In this document: positions 63,548 to 64,000 of the stretch, one piece after another
How positions within the stretch are numbered: position 1 is the stretch's first letter
Layout: every line of letters starts with the position of its first letter
Program-made: the position numbers and the translations under genes
Source: Lederbergia sp. NSJ-179
GTDB taxonomy: Bacteria > Bacillota > Bacilli > Bacillales > Bacillaceae_C
Reading direction: 5' to 3'
Assembly (NCBI RefSeq): GCF_022867885.1
Contig: NZ_JALIFP010000017.1
Location: 21,564-85,563, forward strand
Length of the DNA: 64,000 nt
The notes under the pieces: generated by a model
Told to the model about the DNA's origin: nothing
The model's input: only the letters and a program-made list of their open reading frames with translations
Databases searched by the model: none

Positions 63548-64000
63548 TTACTGGCCTGTTTTTTCGACAATCTTTTGACCTTGTGGCTCCGTAAAAACAC
63601 TCTCACTCAAGCCAAGTAAACCTAAAATACGTTCCACACGAGCTTTTCCGTTGACCGATAATACACGGATTATTCCTTCTTCCTGTTTAAAGTGTACGAT
63701 GTCCACTGTATCCAGAATCTCCAAGACAGACTCTCCTGTTGGTCGAAAACTATTTCTGCTCCCGCCCATTAAGTCCAGTGGTTCGTTCTCTCCTTCCATG
63801 TTTTTACGAATGAGGTACTCAAAAAGGCTATACACCATGACGCTCAACATCATGACATAGGCGAAGGCTTCCACTCGCTTAGGTTTTTCTAGGTAAATCC
63901 TTCCCACGAAATAAGGATTTTTCAAAAATCGAAAACGATTTTCTACGGTCTGTTGCCCTTTGTAGGCTTTTAGCAAGTCTACATCGGATAATTTTTCTCC
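63548..64000 (-). mobile_element. IS1634-type transposase, C-terminal part (runs off window)
   Basis: The frame continues to the right edge ('EKLSDVDLLKAYKGQQTVEN'). 'LLKAYKGQQTVENRFRFLKN' with 'PYFVGRIYLEKPKRVEAFAY' and 'VMMLSVMVYSLFEYLIRK' is the distal DDE region of IS1634/IS4-like transposases (y..q..vE..FrflKnp....p.yl..p.Ri.al..vm.l.l.vy....). The catalytic Glu is in 'QTVENRF'. The tail 'ILGLLGLSESVFTEPQ' is also typical. At least 150 residues are in the window. Whether the whole element is intact is not visible. Confidence 0.82.

Overview
The window is AT-rich chromosomal DNA from a spore-forming Bacillaceae (Bacillus-like Firmicute). The evidence is a collagen-like exosporium protein of the BclA type with two short paralogues of its N-terminal domain, CgeB-like and TPR-type glycosyltransferases, a T-box-controlled leuA, a HelD-like helicase, a YxdLM/YxeA-type peptide-sensing module, a SigY-like ECF operon, and AGGAGG-type ribosome sites throughout. 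The species cannot be fixed from sequence reading alone.

Layout. 0-9 kb is an eroded mosaic: the edge of an ImmA-like gene, a broken beta-glucoside PTS gene, a GC-richer anonymous insert next to a decapitated DeoR regulator, a HAD phosphatase, a nucleotidyltransferase pair, an IS200-type tnpA remnant, MazG-like, LOG and DedA genes. 9-14 kb (minus strand) is a complete branched-chain amino acid ABC importer (livJ, then livH-M-G-F). 14-20 kb holds a group II intron remnant, then a YxeA/ABC module divergent from a response regulator and histidine kinase. 20-32 kb has the HelD-like helicase, an SDR/QueA-like/VOC operon, an aldo-keto reductase, an ABC transporter plus kinase whose response regulator has been deleted down to a stub, and a large ABC-class ATPase.

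The main discovery candidate is 33.1-39.7 kb, a lasso-type RiPP cluster. It encodes a PqqD-like recognition protein, a B2 transglutaminase-like protease, an asparagine-synthetase-like cyclase, a 77-aa precursor and an ABC exporter. The precursor has a YxxP lasso leader and a Gly1...Glu8 ring candidate, but its core is about 57 residues with six cysteines. Four small membrane/redox genes lie between precursor and exporter: two MauE-like proteins, a membrane-anchored CxxC thioredoxin-like protein, and a membrane-anchored thioredoxin-fold candidate. This suggests a ring plus a disulfide-bonded C-terminal domain. Downstream (39.7-46.2 kb) a module of exporter 3' end, FtsX-type permease and ATPase has been tandemly duplicated, and the second copy has lost its exporter and ATPase parts.

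46-56 kb is a spore-surface glycan/exosporium region: two GT2-TPR glycosyltransferases, a CgeB-like glycosyltransferase, a pyruvyltransferase-like protein, the BclA-like protein and related small proteins. 56-63 kb holds an SPFH protein, an Arc-like protein, T-box-leuA, and an ECF sigma/ABC operon. The window ends inside an IS1634-type transposase.

A recurring oddity: four genes (PTS, first FtsX permease, bclA, a small secreted protein) are each restored by adding one base, at or near a short homopolymer run. This is either real decay or switching, or systematic homopolymer under-calling in the assembly.
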